NCBI GenBank assembly: GCA_963602355.1
Contig: CAVCIU010000017.1
Location: 1 to 33,055, forward strand
Reading direction: 5' to 3'
From: UBA791 sp963602355
GTDB lineage: Bacteria; Cyanobacteriota; Vampirovibrionia; Gastranaerophilales; Gastranaerophilaceae
Length of the DNA stretch: 33,055 nt
Of the stretch, positions 7,308 to 15,074 are shown piece after piece. The number at the start of each line of letters is the position of its first letter. Positions within the stretch are counted from its first letter, which is position 1. The notes below the pieces were generated by a model that was given only the letters and a program-made list of their open reading frames with translations, was not told the DNA's origin and did no database searches. A program made the translations under genes and the position numbers.

Positions 7308-7347
7308 AAAAATAAACACTAAAAAGACCATTAGGATGCAGAAAACA

Positions 7348-7368
7348 CCGCCTCAAAGGCGGCTTTTT
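7348..7368 (+). terminator. Rho-independent terminator of the short unit
   Basis: Stem CCGCCT (7348-7353) / AGGCGG (7357-7362), triloop CAA, then C and five T's (7364-7368). It precedes the separate rsgA promoter at 7387. Confidence 0.85.
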
Positions 7369-7386
7369 ATTATCTAGTTTTATTGT

Positions 7387-7415
7387 TTGAAGATAGAATT
7401 CGTTCATGATACTAT
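7387..7415 (+). promoter_or_regulatory. Promoter of the rsgA operon
   Basis: TTGAAG (7387-7392), 17-nt spacer, TACTAT (7410-7415) preceded by an extended TG (7408-7409). The TTG of the -35 could be mistaken for a start codon, but the predicted transcription start is near 7422, only about four bases before ATG 7426. Confidence 0.6.
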
Positions 7416-7425
7416 TAACTTCGTT

Positions 7426-8433
7426 ATGGTAAATCAAGGTCAAATTCTAAAAATTCATTCTGATTTCTATTATGTAAATTCAAATAATGTTTTACATGAA
7501 TGTAAACTGAGAGAAGTTTTAAAAAAGCAAAAACAACGTGTAGTTGTTGGCGATTTTGTTGAATTTGAAGATAAAAAAATCACTAAAATTTTACCACGCA
7601 AAAACTTTATCCCTCGTCCTGCTGTGAGCAATGTTGACCAAATGATTGTTGTTTCAGCCGTAAAAGAGCCTGCATTAGATTTTATGCAACTTAACAGATA
7701 TATTTGTTTTGCAAAGTACTACAACATTCCGGTAAAACTTTGTTTTAACAAAAACGATTTATCAAACGACGACATGCTTATCGAAAGAGTTTTTTCAATA
7801 TACGAACCTCTTGGATACGACATTGTATTCACATCTGCTCTTGAAAAATCAAACATAGATGATTTTATGGAAATTTTGAGTGGCAAAACAACTGCCTTAT
7901 GCGGAAATTCCGGAGTTGGGAAATCAAGCTTAATAAACGCAATTAATCCAAATCTAAACCTTAGAACAAAAATTGTAAGTGAAAAAACTGAGAGAGGAAC
8001 TCACACGACAAGACATTGTGAAATCATCAAAGTTACAGACGACATAAACATTGTAGATACTCCTGGGTTTTCAAACCTAAGATTTGATTTTATTTTACCA
8101 ACAGAAATTAGTAATTTATTTGTAGAATTTGATAAATACAAAGGTTTATGCAAATATTCAGATTGTATTCATTTTCACGAAGACGGCTGTGCTGTTCTAG
8201 AAAATTTACCAGAAATTGCTGAAACAAGATATGAAAGTTACGTTTCATTTGTAAAAGAAGCACAAGAATACAAAGAAAAAGTTAAATATTCTGGCATAAA
8301 AACAGAAACTTTTTCAAAAGAACACAACAACAAATCTGTGGCGAAAATCAGTGCTAGAAAACGCCAAGAATCAAGAAGATTATCAAAACAAAAATTAGAA
8401 AAAGAGGACTTAGAACATGAAGAATTATATTGA
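7426..8433 (+). CDS. rsgA: Ribosome small-subunit-dependent GTPase A
   Basis: Circularly permuted GTPase that helps late 30S maturation. After an OB-fold N-terminus (VVVGDFVEFED), the permuted G motifs run G4 (FNKNDLS), G1 (GNSGVGKSSLINA) and G3 (DTPGFSNL), with the TERGTHTTRH switch between. The C-terminal zinc motif reads CKYSDCIHFHEDGC. About 335 residues from ATG 7426. A TTG at 7387 would add 13 residues, but it is the likely -35 box, so ATG 7426 is chosen. No Shine-Dalgarno precedes it. The C-terminal tail is long and basic (SARKRQESRRLSKQKLE). First gene of an operon with the prenyl synthase, whose ATG lies inside its 3' end. Confidence 0.93.
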   Translation: MVNQGQILKIHSDFYYVNSNNVLHECKLREVLKKQKQRVVVGDFVEFEDKKITKILPRKNFIPRPAVSNVDQMIVVSAVKEPALDFMQLNRYICFAKYYNIPVKLCFNKNDLSNDDMLIERVFSIYEPLGYDIVFTSALEKSNIDDFMEILSGKTTALCGNSGVGKSSLINAINPNLNLRTKIVSEKTERGTHTTRHCEIIKVTDDINIVDTPGFSNLRFDFILPTEISNLFVEFDKYKGLCKYSDCIHFHEDGCAVLENLPEIAETRYESYVSFVKEAQEYKEKVKYSGIKTETFSKEHNNKSVAKISARKRQESRRLSKQKLEKEDLEHEELY

Positions 8434-9280
8434 TTTAATTGAAAAAAAATTAGACGAATACATTCCAGTACAGTACCCTGAAGAAATATTTGAATCAATG
8501 AGATACAGTGTACTTGCTGGTGGTAAAAGATTAAGACCAATAATGTGTCTAGAAACTTGCAAACTTTTTGGAGGAAACATTGAAGATGCACTACCAATTG
8601 CTTGTGCGATAGAAATGTTACACGTACAAAGTTTAATCCATGATGATTTACCTTGCATGGATAACGACGATTTCAGACGTGGCAAACCTTCAAACCACAA
8701 GGCTTTTTCAGAATCAACAGCAGTTTTAGCAGGTGATGCGTTAATAAGTTATGCTATTCAAATTATTATTGAAAAATCTAAAAATTTACCAGCAGAAAGA
8801 GTTTTAAAACTTATTGAATTATTCTCAAACGCAGCTGGTGTATACGGTATTATTGCAGGTCAAATCGTTGATATTGCTTCAGAAGGTAAAAAAATCGACG
8901 GAAAAACTCTTGAATATATTCACACACATAAAACAGCCGACATGTTCAGATTTGCGCTAAAAGCTGGCGGAGTGGTTGCTGGTGTTTCTGACGAAGTTTT
9001 AGAACACTTAGACGAACTTGGTTTAAAATTAGGAATTGCGTTCCAAATTTGTGATGACATTTTAGACGAAACTTCTACTTTTGAAGAAATGGGTAAAACT
9101 TTAGGAAAAGATGAAGCAGCCGAAAAGTCTACATACACTAGATTGTACGGATTAAAAGAGTCTGAATGTAAAGTTGATTGCCTACTTGATGAATGTCGTG
9201 GTATACTTAACAAATATAATATTAAATCAGAGGTATTAGAGGACATAATTTCTTCTATAGAGAGAAAGGCTAAAGTTTAA
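8417..9280 (+). CDS. Polyprenyl diphosphate synthase, GGPP/FPP type
   Basis: Elongates isopentenyl diphosphate to a C15-C20 chain for quinones, undecaprenyl carrier or hopanoid-like lipids. The first aspartate-rich motif is LIHDDLPCMDNDDFRRGKPS (DDxxxxD form), the second QICDDILDE. The position five residues before the first Asp is Gln (VQSLIHDD), not the aromatic typical of farnesyl synthases. Together with the DLPCMDNDD wording, this resembles cyanobacterial and plant CrtE-type geranylgeranyl synthases, so C20 is favoured but unproven; the gene could equally be labelled ispA. 287 residues, normal. ATG 8417 overlaps the end of rsgA by 17 nt and follows an AGAGGA Shine-Dalgarno by seven bases. 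Confidence 0.92.
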   Translation: MKNYIDLIEKKLDEYIPVQYPEEIFESMRYSVLAGGKRLRPIMCLETCKLFGGNIEDALPIACAIEMLHVQSLIHDDLPCMDNDDFRRGKPSNHKAFSESTAVLAGDALISYAIQIIIEKSKNLPAERVLKLIELFSNAAGVYGIIAGQIVDIASEGKKIDGKTLEYIHTHKTADMFRFALKAGGVVAGVSDEVLEHLDELGLKLGIAFQICDDILDETSTFEEMGKTLGKDEAAEKSTYTRLYGLKESECKVDCLLDECRGILNKYNIKSEVLEDIISSIERKAKV

Positions 9281-9282
9281 GA

Positions 9283-9756
9283 ATGGAAAACATTTCTGCA
9301 TTAATTTATAACAACGGTATAGAAGCTTTATTCGTAGGGCTTACAGCAGCGATAATAGCTCAAATCATCAAATTTTTCTTACATTTAATTGTCCACAGAA
9401 AAGTTGATTTCAGAGTATTCACAACTACAGGCGGTATGCCAAGTTCTCACTCTGCAGGTATGGTTGGCTTAGCTGTTTCAGTCGGTATTATTGCAGGTTT
9501 TGATTCTTTATATTTTGCCGTTGCAGCAGGTAATGCTCTTGTTGTAATGTACGACGCAGCAGGCATTAGACGTGCATCTGGTAAAATGGCTGTATGCTTA
9601 AACAAAATGATGGACGACTTTTACAACCACGATACAGCAGCTATCGGTACAAAATTAAAAGAACTTTTAGGACACACACCTTTAGAAGTTTTTGGTGGTG
9701 CAGTTCTTGGTATTGCATACGCATACTTTGTACATTATTACCTTTTAGTAGGTTAA
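9283..9756 (+). CDS. DUF212/YuiD-type, PAP2-like membrane protein
   Basis: A 157-residue protein with about four hydrophobic segments. The DUF212 (divergent PAP2 / acid phosphatase-like) signature is GGMPSSHSAGMVGLAVS (about 51-67), then GIRRASGKMA and the C-terminal LLGHTPLEVFGGAVLGI. A role in lipid or prenyl phosphate hydrolysis fits the neighbouring prenyl synthase but is inference; activity of this family is not established to my knowledge. It starts two bases after the synthase stop. It is convergent with the FTGK protein, with only three bases between stop codons and no visible terminator. Confidence 0.88.
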   Translation: MENISALIYNNGIEALFVGLTAAIIAQIIKFFLHLIVHRKVDFRVFTTTGGMPSSHSAGMVGLAVSVGIIAGFDSLYFAVAAGNALVVMYDAAGIRRASGKMAVCLNKMMDDFYNHDTAAIGTKLKELLGHTPLEVFGGAVLGIAYAYFVHYYLLVG

Positions 9757-9759
9757 TCC

Positions 9760-11388
9760 TTAATCGATATCGTCATCTTTATGTTCTTTGATAACTTCAT
9801 CAAGAACAGATACCATCATTTTTGTGTACTCTTCTGGATTGTTAATTGATAAATCTCTTAATTTATCAAATGATTTGTCGTTTTTGAATTCTGCGTTAGA
9901 AAGTGCAACCTTTGTACCTTCAATAATTGTTTTTGTTGGGTTAATTCCACGAGTAGTACATTTCATATATTGACTAATACCACTTTTTGTCATATCAAGA
10001 AGAGCTTTAACCTCTTGACTATCTGAACCTAAGTTATTAAATACAAATGAAATCAACATTCTTGGTGCAATTTGATTTGTTGCCCAGTTGCCTTTCTTTA
10101 ATTTTTCACCAACAAGACCCAAAGATGTATCAATCGTTGCATCTTTTGTTTGATTCAACACTTCATCAAGAACGTCAAGACCAGTGCTAACTTCTGGAAT
10201 CATTGAACCTACAAGTCCAATCGCCATTTTTTCTCCACCTGAAATTGATGCAGAACGAACAATTTTTTTGAATGCTTTCGAATCAAAGATATCGCCTGAT
10301 TTAGCAGTAGCTTTATCTGATGAATCAACTAATATTTTTATACCCATTGTAGTTGCCGATTTTGCAACCAATTTTGCAAATCCAGCTTCTGGAGCTGCCA
10401 ACATAACCAAAGCTCCCGCAGCTGCACGAGTTACACCTCTAACTGCTGCAGCACCAATTATTTGTGAACGGTTATAGTTATCAACTCTTTCTTGGATATG
10501 ATTTTTTGTACCATAAGCTTTTACATAAGCTTCATCATAATCCTTCTTCAATTCTTTGATATTTTTACCTTTGCTCAAATTTATTGAAGTTTGTTTTGTT
10601 GTTTCAATCAAAAATTTTGTCATCAAACCATAGGCATTGTATCTTTCTTGGTCAGACATTTTTTCAGTATCCATACCGCTTGCTTTTAGAGTACTATCTA
10701 ATGTTTCTTTTGAACCGACAATACTTACCAAATCATCTTCCATATTTTTTAAGATATCTTCTTTTTTAGTTGTTTTATCAAAGTATGGAACAGAACCTAC
10801 GTTTGCAAAATAATTAGGAACTCTTTCTTTTTTATCCTTTAAAACACCATTATTTTCATCATAAATCGCAATATCATCTTTCAATTTAGCAGAAACGATA
10901 TCTGATACAGATTTAGTTGTAATAGCCATGTTAAACTGTTTTGCAGTCTTTTCATAGTTTCTAATATTTGATTGGTTATACTCAACACCAAAAGTTTCTT
11001 TAAATTTTTCTTTGAAATCTCCAGTATTAATAGAATCTTTCAAATCCGTAATTTGAGCATTATAATTTTCAATGTCATCTTGAACTAAATGAGCTCTATT
11101 ATTTGAAGCCCACAAAGCGCTAACGTTGTCTGCAACTCGTCCTGCCCAACCTTCTGAAGCAAGTTGACCGTTTAATGATAGTTGTGCATTTTTACCAGCA
11201 TCTAACAATGAATCTGCTGTTTTTGTGTATTGTTTTATTCTATTTGATTTTCCGGTAAATGTAAGATTATTCGTATTGCGTTCAAAAGTATCTGGTTTTT
11301 GGACAAAATTACTTTGTCTAAACCCAGATTTAATAGGTTTATCTTGAATTTTCATATTTGGAGTATTAAAATTTATTGATATATTCAA
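9760..11388 (-). CDS. Large protein of unknown function with N-terminal FTGK motif (1)
   Basis: Not recognised as any family. 542 residues start at TTG 11388, supported by AGGTG eight bases upstream; a later ATG at 11355 would lose the NISINFN start. A Ser/Asn/Lys-rich disordered N-terminus carries NNLTFTGKSNR (FTGK at 44-47), shared with the otherwise unrelated protein at 22673-23863. Residues about 60-300 look helical and charged. A hydrophobic Ala/Gly-rich stretch at about 305-345 (GAAAVRGVTRAAAGALVMLAAPEAG) could associate with membranes or form a helical hairpin. The C-terminal part is helical and polar. There is no classical signal peptide. Monocistronic, convergent with the DUF212 gene. 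Export or surface effector function is speculation. Confidence 0.8.
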   Translation of the reverse strand: MNISINFNTPNMKIQDKPIKSGFRQSNFVQKPDTFERNTNNLTFTGKSNRIKQYTKTADSLLDAGKNAQLSLNGQLASEGWAGRVADNVSALWASNNRAHLVQDDIENYNAQITDLKDSINTGDFKEKFKETFGVEYNQSNIRNYEKTAKQFNMAITTKSVSDIVSAKLKDDIAIYDENNGVLKDKKERVPNYFANVGSVPYFDKTTKKEDILKNMEDDLVSIVGSKETLDSTLKASGMDTEKMSDQERYNAYGLMTKFLIETTKQTSINLSKGKNIKELKKDYDEAYVKAYGTKNHIQERVDNYNRSQIIGAAAVRGVTRAAAGALVMLAAPEAGFAKLVAKSATTMGIKILVDSSDKATAKSGDIFDSKAFKKIVRSASISGGEKMAIGLVGSMIPEVSTGLDVLDEVLNQTKDATIDTSLGLVGEKLKKGNWATNQIAPRMLISFVFNNLGSDSQEVKALLDMTKSGISQYMKCTTRGINPTKTIIEGTKVALSNAEFKNDKSFDKLRDLSINNPEEYTKMMVSVLDEVIKEHKDDDID

Positions 11389-11565
11389 ATACAGTACACC
11401 TATAAATAGAACACAACCTACTCCACTTTAAAGTCTCAAACAAAAATTTTATTGCTAATAAACTAAAACATGTTAAGATTTTGTTACATGGCTAATACCT
11501 AGAAAGGACATGGTTTTTTGACCATATTTTTAATTCTAAAAATACAAAATTTTTAATACTTTTGC

Positions 11566-11593
11566 TATACTAAATTACAGAAAATTTAGGAGA
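11566..11593 (+). promoter_or_regulatory. -10 element and Shine-Dalgarno of ddh
   Basis: TATACT (11566-11571) follows TTTGC; no convincing -35 is seen. AGGAG lies about eight bases before ATG 11601. The 212-bp gap upstream of ddh otherwise holds only a weak hairpin (ATGGT / ACCAT, 11510-11525) and an SD-like AAAGGA before a three-codon frame that I do not call. Confidence 0.45.
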
Positions 11594-11600
11594 AATAAAA

Positions 11601-12575
11601 ATGATTAGATTAGGAATTTTAGGATATGGAAACTTAGGTCGTGGTGTTGAAAATGCTATGAAATTAAATGATGACTTGGAATTATGCGCAATTTTTACAA
11701 GACGTAACCCTCAAGACGTTAAAGTTAATTCAAACACACCTGTTGTTTCTGTTAATGACATTGAACAATGGAAAGATAAAATTGATGTTTTAATTATTTG
11801 TGGAGGTTCAGCAACAGATTTACCTGTTCAAACTCCAAAATATGCAGAAATGTTTAACGTAATTGATAGCTTTGACACTCACGCAAGAATTCCAGAACAT
11901 TTTGCAAACGTTGATAAGGTTGCAAAAGCTTCAAATAAAATTGCAATCATCTCGCTAGGTTGGGATCCGGGCTTATTCTCATTAAATAGATTATTCGGAA
12001 ACATCATTTTACCAAACGGTAAAGATTATACCTTCTGGGGCAAAGGCGTTAGCCAAGGACACTCTGATGCAATCAGAAGAATTAAAGGCGTAAAAAACGC
12101 AAAACAATATACAATTCCTGTAGAAGAAGCTCTTGCTTCTGTTAGAAATGGCGAAAACCCAGAACTTACAACAAGACAAAAACACACAAGAGAATGCTTT
12201 GTTGTACTTGAAGAAGGCGCTGATGCAAAACAAGTTGAACACGAAATTGTAACAATGCCAAACTACTTTAGCGATTACGACACAACTGTTCACTTTATTT
12301 CAGAAGAAGAATTAATCAAAAACCACTCTGGTATTCCGCACGGAGGTTTTGTAATCAGAAGTGGCGAAACATCTGAAGGTACAAAACACGTTATTGAATA
12401 TAGTTTGAAACTTGATTCAAACCCAGAATTCACATCAAGTGTACTTGTAGCATACGCAAGAGCAGCATATAAATTAAACAAAGAAGGTCAATCTGGTTGC
12501 AAAACAATCTTTGATATCGCACCAAAATATTTGACTAATAAAACAAACGAAGAATTGATTTCTACAATGCTTTAA
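11601..12575 (+). CDS. ddh: meso-Diaminopimelate dehydrogenase
   Basis: NADPH-dependent enzyme that makes meso-diaminopimelate directly from tetrahydrodipicolinate and ammonia, for lysine and peptidoglycan. The N-terminal Rossmann motif is LGILGYGNLGRGVE (4-17). Family stretches follow: IDSFDTHARIPEHF, SLGWDPGLFSLNRL (about 118-131), WGKGVSQGHSDAIRRI (about 145-160) and the C-terminal HGGFVIRSG. At 324 residues it matches the usual length. Single gene with its own Shine-Dalgarno and a strong terminator at 12594-12632. This one-step route is patchily distributed in bacteria, so horizontal acquisition is possible, but base composition does not differ from the neighbours. Confidence 0.95.
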   Translation: MIRLGILGYGNLGRGVENAMKLNDDLELCAIFTRRNPQDVKVNSNTPVVSVNDIEQWKDKIDVLIICGGSATDLPVQTPKYAEMFNVIDSFDTHARIPEHFANVDKVAKASNKIAIISLGWDPGLFSLNRLFGNIILPNGKDYTFWGKGVSQGHSDAIRRIKGVKNAKQYTIPVEEALASVRNGENPELTTRQKHTRECFVVLEEGADAKQVEHEIVTMPNYFSDYDTTVHFISEEELIKNHSGIPHGGFVIRSGETSEGTKHVIEYSLKLDSNPEFTSSVLVAYARAAYKLNKEGQSGCKTIFDIAPKYLTNKTNEELISTML

Positions 12576-12593
12576 TTTAGATTTTATGTTTTT

Positions 12594-12636
12594 AGAAGGG
12601 GCGAATTTTGCGTTGCAAAATTCGCCCCTTCTTATA
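12594..12636. terminator. 18-bp perfect palindromic terminator after ddh
   Basis: AGAAGGGGCGAATTTTGC (12594-12611) pairs perfectly with 12615-12632 around the triloop GTT. A TTATATAA tail follows. The stem is much longer than needed for termination, and resembles the palindromes at 4002 and 16726 in its GGCGA lower stem and triloop. Confidence 0.8.
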
Positions 12637-12650
12637 TAAATATTACTAAA

Positions 12651-12679
12651 ATGACACAAGCTCATAAATGTGATATTAT
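12651..12679 (+). promoter_or_regulatory. Promoter of ruvB, placed for a leaderless mRNA
   Basis: ATGACA (12651-12656), 17-nt spacer, TATTAT (12674-12679) with extended TG at 12671-12672. The next six bases are TTGATT, then ATG 12686. Transcription should begin at or next to the ATG. Confidence 0.6.
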
Positions 12680-12685
12680 TTGATT

Positions 12686-13726
12686 ATGGCTATTTTATCA
12701 GATGATGAAGAAAGAATAAAGGAAAAACCTAAAAAAAATCCTGTCATAAAGGCGGAAACGATTGCTTATGACAGAGTTTTTGAGAACTCTATTCGTCCAA
12801 AAACTTTTGATAGCTATGTTGGACAAACTGCTTTGAAAGAAACGCTTAAAATTTCTATCGAAGCGGCAAAAAAAAGAAATACAACTTTAGACCATGTTTT
12901 ATTTTATGGGCCTCCAGGGTTGGGTAAAACTACCCTTGCGGGAATTATTGCCGAAGAACTTGGTACATCTGTTAAAATTACTTCTGCGCCGTCTTTTGAA
13001 AGACCTCGTGATATCATTGGGGTTTTGATGTCTTTGAAAGAGGGCGAAGTTCTGTTTATTGACGAAATTCACAGACTGAACACTGTTACAGAAGAGATTT
13101 TGTATCCTGCAATGGAAGATTTTTACCTTGATATGATGACTGGTAAAACTCAGACTGTTAAAACTATGAGAATTCAACTTCCTAAATTTACTCTGATTGG
13201 CGCAACTACTAAAGCTGGTGATATTTCTAGTCCATTAAGAGATAGATTTGGTTTTGTTCATAGATTGCAATTTTATACAGTTGAAGAATTGTCTCAAGTT
13301 GTTTTAAGAACATCTAAAATTTTAAATATCGAAATAAATTCTGAAAGTGCAAAAGAGATTGCAAGCCGTTCAAGAGGCACACCTAGAATTGCCAATAGAC
13401 TTCTTAAAAGAGTTGGAGATTTTGCCATTGTAAAAAACAATGGAATAGTTGATTTAGAATTAACAAAAAACTCTCTTGATACCTTAAAGATTGACGAATA
13501 CGGCTTGGACGAAACAGATAGAAGCATGCTGAAACTCATTATTGAAAAATATAATGGGGGTCCTGTTGGGCTTGATACAATCGCAGCAGCACTAGGAGAA
13601 GATGTGAGAACAATTGAAGATGTCTGCGAACCTTATTTGTTGCAAGCAGGCTTATTGATAAGAACTCCAAGAGGAAGAAAAGTTTCACCAGAAACTTATA
13701 GACACTTTGGATTGAAGGAAGTTTAA
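12686..13726 (+). CDS. ruvB: Holliday junction branch migration helicase RuvB
   Basis: AAA+ motor that drives branch migration with RuvA. Walker A is GPPGLGKTTLA, Walker B LFIDEIHRL, sensor 1 LIGATTKAG, arginine finger region PLRDRFGFVHRLQFY, and the C-terminal winged helix ends near LLIRTPRGRKVS. About 346 residues. ATG 12686 is chosen over a TTG two codons upstream because that TTG falls within the promoter's discriminator; there is no Shine-Dalgarno for either. Its stop codon overlaps the next gene's ATG by one base (TAATG), so the two are translationally coupled. ruvC is separate at 6566-7057. Confidence 0.96.
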   Translation: MAILSDDEERIKEKPKKNPVIKAETIAYDRVFENSIRPKTFDSYVGQTALKETLKISIEAAKKRNTTLDHVLFYGPPGLGKTTLAGIIAEELGTSVKITSAPSFERPRDIIGVLMSLKEGEVLFIDEIHRLNTVTEEILYPAMEDFYLDMMTGKTQTVKTMRIQLPKFTLIGATTKAGDISSPLRDRFGFVHRLQFYTVEELSQVVLRTSKILNIEINSESAKEIASRSRGTPRIANRLLKRVGDFAIVKNNGIVDLELTKNSLDTLKIDEYGLDETDRSMLKLIIEKYNGGPVGLDTIAAALGEDVRTIEDVCEPYLLQAGLLIRTPRGRKVSPETYRHFGLKEV

Positions 13727-14832
13727 TGAAAAAATTACTTGTACTTTTTGTTTCAATGTTTATGCTTTGCTGTTCTTGTTTTGGTATGCAAGACGATAAA
13801 GTTTTGAATGCAGAAACTGGGTTTGTAAAACATATTGATTATATTGAAGAGGGCGAAACTAATAAACAAATAGTTGACGTTGTCGTTAAATCTGGTGAGT
13901 TTAAAGGGCAAGAGGTCGAAATAGAAAATGTTTTGACTGGAAACCCTTATTACGATATTTTGCTTAAAAAACACGATAGTGTAGTTTTACATTTGGAAGA
14001 AGCTGATGACGGAATGCAGTTTTTCATATCTGATATCAAAAGAGTTCAGGGCTTGTACTTCTTGCTCGGCGTATTCTTTCTTTTAGTTATACTGGTTGGT
14101 GGTAAAAAAGGTTTCATGAGCCTTGTGGCAACTGGGCTTATCGTTTGCTTGGTTGTATGGTTTTTGACACCGATGATATTAATGGGCTTTAACCCAATTA
14201 TTGCGACAGTAATTCTTTGCCTTGTTTCGTCGGCAATTGCGGTGTATTTTGTTGGCGGAATTAATTTTAAAAGCACTTCGGCAGTATTGGGAACGGTTTC
14301 CAGTTTGGTAATTGCATCAATTATGTCTTGCATTGTCATTGCAATTTCTAGACTTACTGGTTTTTGTTGCGAAGAAGACGTATTTTTATTTACTGCACAC
14401 CCAGAATTGAATTTTGTCGGCATTTTAACGTCAGCAATGATGATTTCAGCACTGGGCGCTGTTATTGACGTTGCAATGTCTATTGCCAGTACTATTAACG
14501 AAATTTATGATTTGAATAATAAAATGAGCCTAAAAGAACTATATTGTTCGGGAATGAACGTAGGTAAAGATATTATCGGAACAATGACAAATACGTTGAT
14601 ATTGATGTATTTAGGCGGTTCTTTACCGTTGGTACTTTTGGCGCATAATATCGACTTGATGAAATTCTTCAACTTGAATATGGTTGTTACAGAAATTTCT
14701 TCTGCACTTGTAGGTAGTATTGCACTTGTTGTTTGTGTTCCAGTTACCGCAATCATTACAGCATATTTACTTGAATTAAAAAAGAAAAATGATGATAAAA
14801 ATTTAGAATTTAATTTTGAAGAAGAAGAATAA
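13726..14832 (+). CDS. YibE/F-like multi-pass membrane protein
   Basis: 368 residues. A hydrophobic signal segment (LLVLFVSMFMLCCSCFG) precedes an extracytoplasmic domain of about 90 residues that looks OB-like (VVVKSGEFKGQEVEIENVLTG). About eight transmembrane helices follow from residue 108 (YFLLGVFFLLVILVGGKKGF), with the family's GALGAVIDVAMSIAS-like segment as ISALGAVIDVAMSIASTI and an acidic C-terminus. This matches YibE/F family proteins, whose transport role is not firmly known. It follows ruvB by TAATG overlap with AAGGAAG upstream, so it is co-expressed with ruvB; a functional link is not evident. Confidence 0.85.
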   Translation: MKKLLVLFVSMFMLCCSCFGMQDDKVLNAETGFVKHIDYIEEGETNKQIVDVVVKSGEFKGQEVEIENVLTGNPYYDILLKKHDSVVLHLEEADDGMQFFISDIKRVQGLYFLLGVFFLLVILVGGKKGFMSLVATGLIVCLVVWFLTPMILMGFNPIIATVILCLVSSAIAVYFVGGINFKSTSAVLGTVSSLVIASIMSCIVIAISRLTGFCCEEDVFLFTAHPELNFVGILTSAMMISALGAVIDVAMSIASTINEIYDLNNKMSLKELYCSGMNVGKDIIGTMTNTLILMYLGGSLPLVLLAHNIDLMKFFNLNMVVTEISSALVGSIALVVCVPVTAIITAYLLELKKKNDDKNLEFNFEEEE

Positions 14833-14847
14833 AATTTTTACTTTTTT

Positions 14848-14877
14848 GGATTGCTTCGCTAACGCTCACAATGACAA
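14848..14877. repeat. REP-like intergenic element
   Basis: The stretch GGATTGCTTCGCTAACGCTC followed by ACAATGACAA resembles a widespread interspersed repeat whose reverse strand reads as VI(V/A)SVSEAIQ-type peptides in many genomes. It contains weak internal symmetry (AGCG/CGCT; ATTG/CAAT). It lies 16 nt after the YibE/F-like gene and just before the heptamer array. Confidence 0.5.
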
Positions 14878-14907
14878 TATCATATTAATAAATCAACTAA
14901 GAGACAC

Positions 14908-14959
14908 CTACTCACTACTCACTACTCACTACTCACTACTCACTACTCACTACTCACTA
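14908..14959 (+). repeat. Heptamer tandem repeat, (CTACTCA) x 7.4
   Basis: Seven perfect copies of CTACTCA at 14908-14956 plus a partial CTA at 14957-14959. No coding frame covers it. It sits 38 bp upstream of the promoter for the MerR-like/recA operon and 76 bp downstream of the YibE/F-like gene. Perfect identity implies recent slippage. Confidence 0.95.
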
Positions 14960-14996
14960 ATTTATCAAGGTTTGTTAAGGGAATAGTGTTAATTAT

Positions 14997-15025
14997 TTGT
15001 CTTTTTCGTGCTTATAAAATAAAAT
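14997..15025 (+). promoter_or_regulatory. Promoter of the MerR-like/recA operon
   Basis: TTGTCT (14997-15002), 17-nt spacer, TAAAAT (15020-15025). The leader is about 43 nt, and a TGGGGC Shine-Dalgarno-like element lies six bases before ATG 15075. No LexA/SOS box of the E. coli, Bacillus or cyanobacterial type is visible around it. Confidence 0.55.
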
Positions 15026-15074
15026 ATTACTATAGAAATTTAAAACTAGATATCAAATCACAATTGGGGCTAAA

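Noticed and set aside
11505..11522. AAAGGAC-ATG with a three-codon frame upstream of ddh
   Set aside because: Too short to be a convincing leader peptide, no terminator/antiterminator pair and no run of regulatory codons.
14046..14423. 125-codon open frame on the minus strand
   Set aside because: Antisense to the YibE/F-like gene, no Shine-Dalgarno and no recognisable domain.
14908..14959. Possible CRISPR array
   Set aside because: Seven-base units directly abutting without spacers; a simple tandem repeat, and no cas gene is near.
14980..15074. LexA/SOS box upstream of the recA operon
   Set aside because: No CTGT-N8-ACAG, GAAC-N4-GTTC or cyanobacterial-type palindrome is present.
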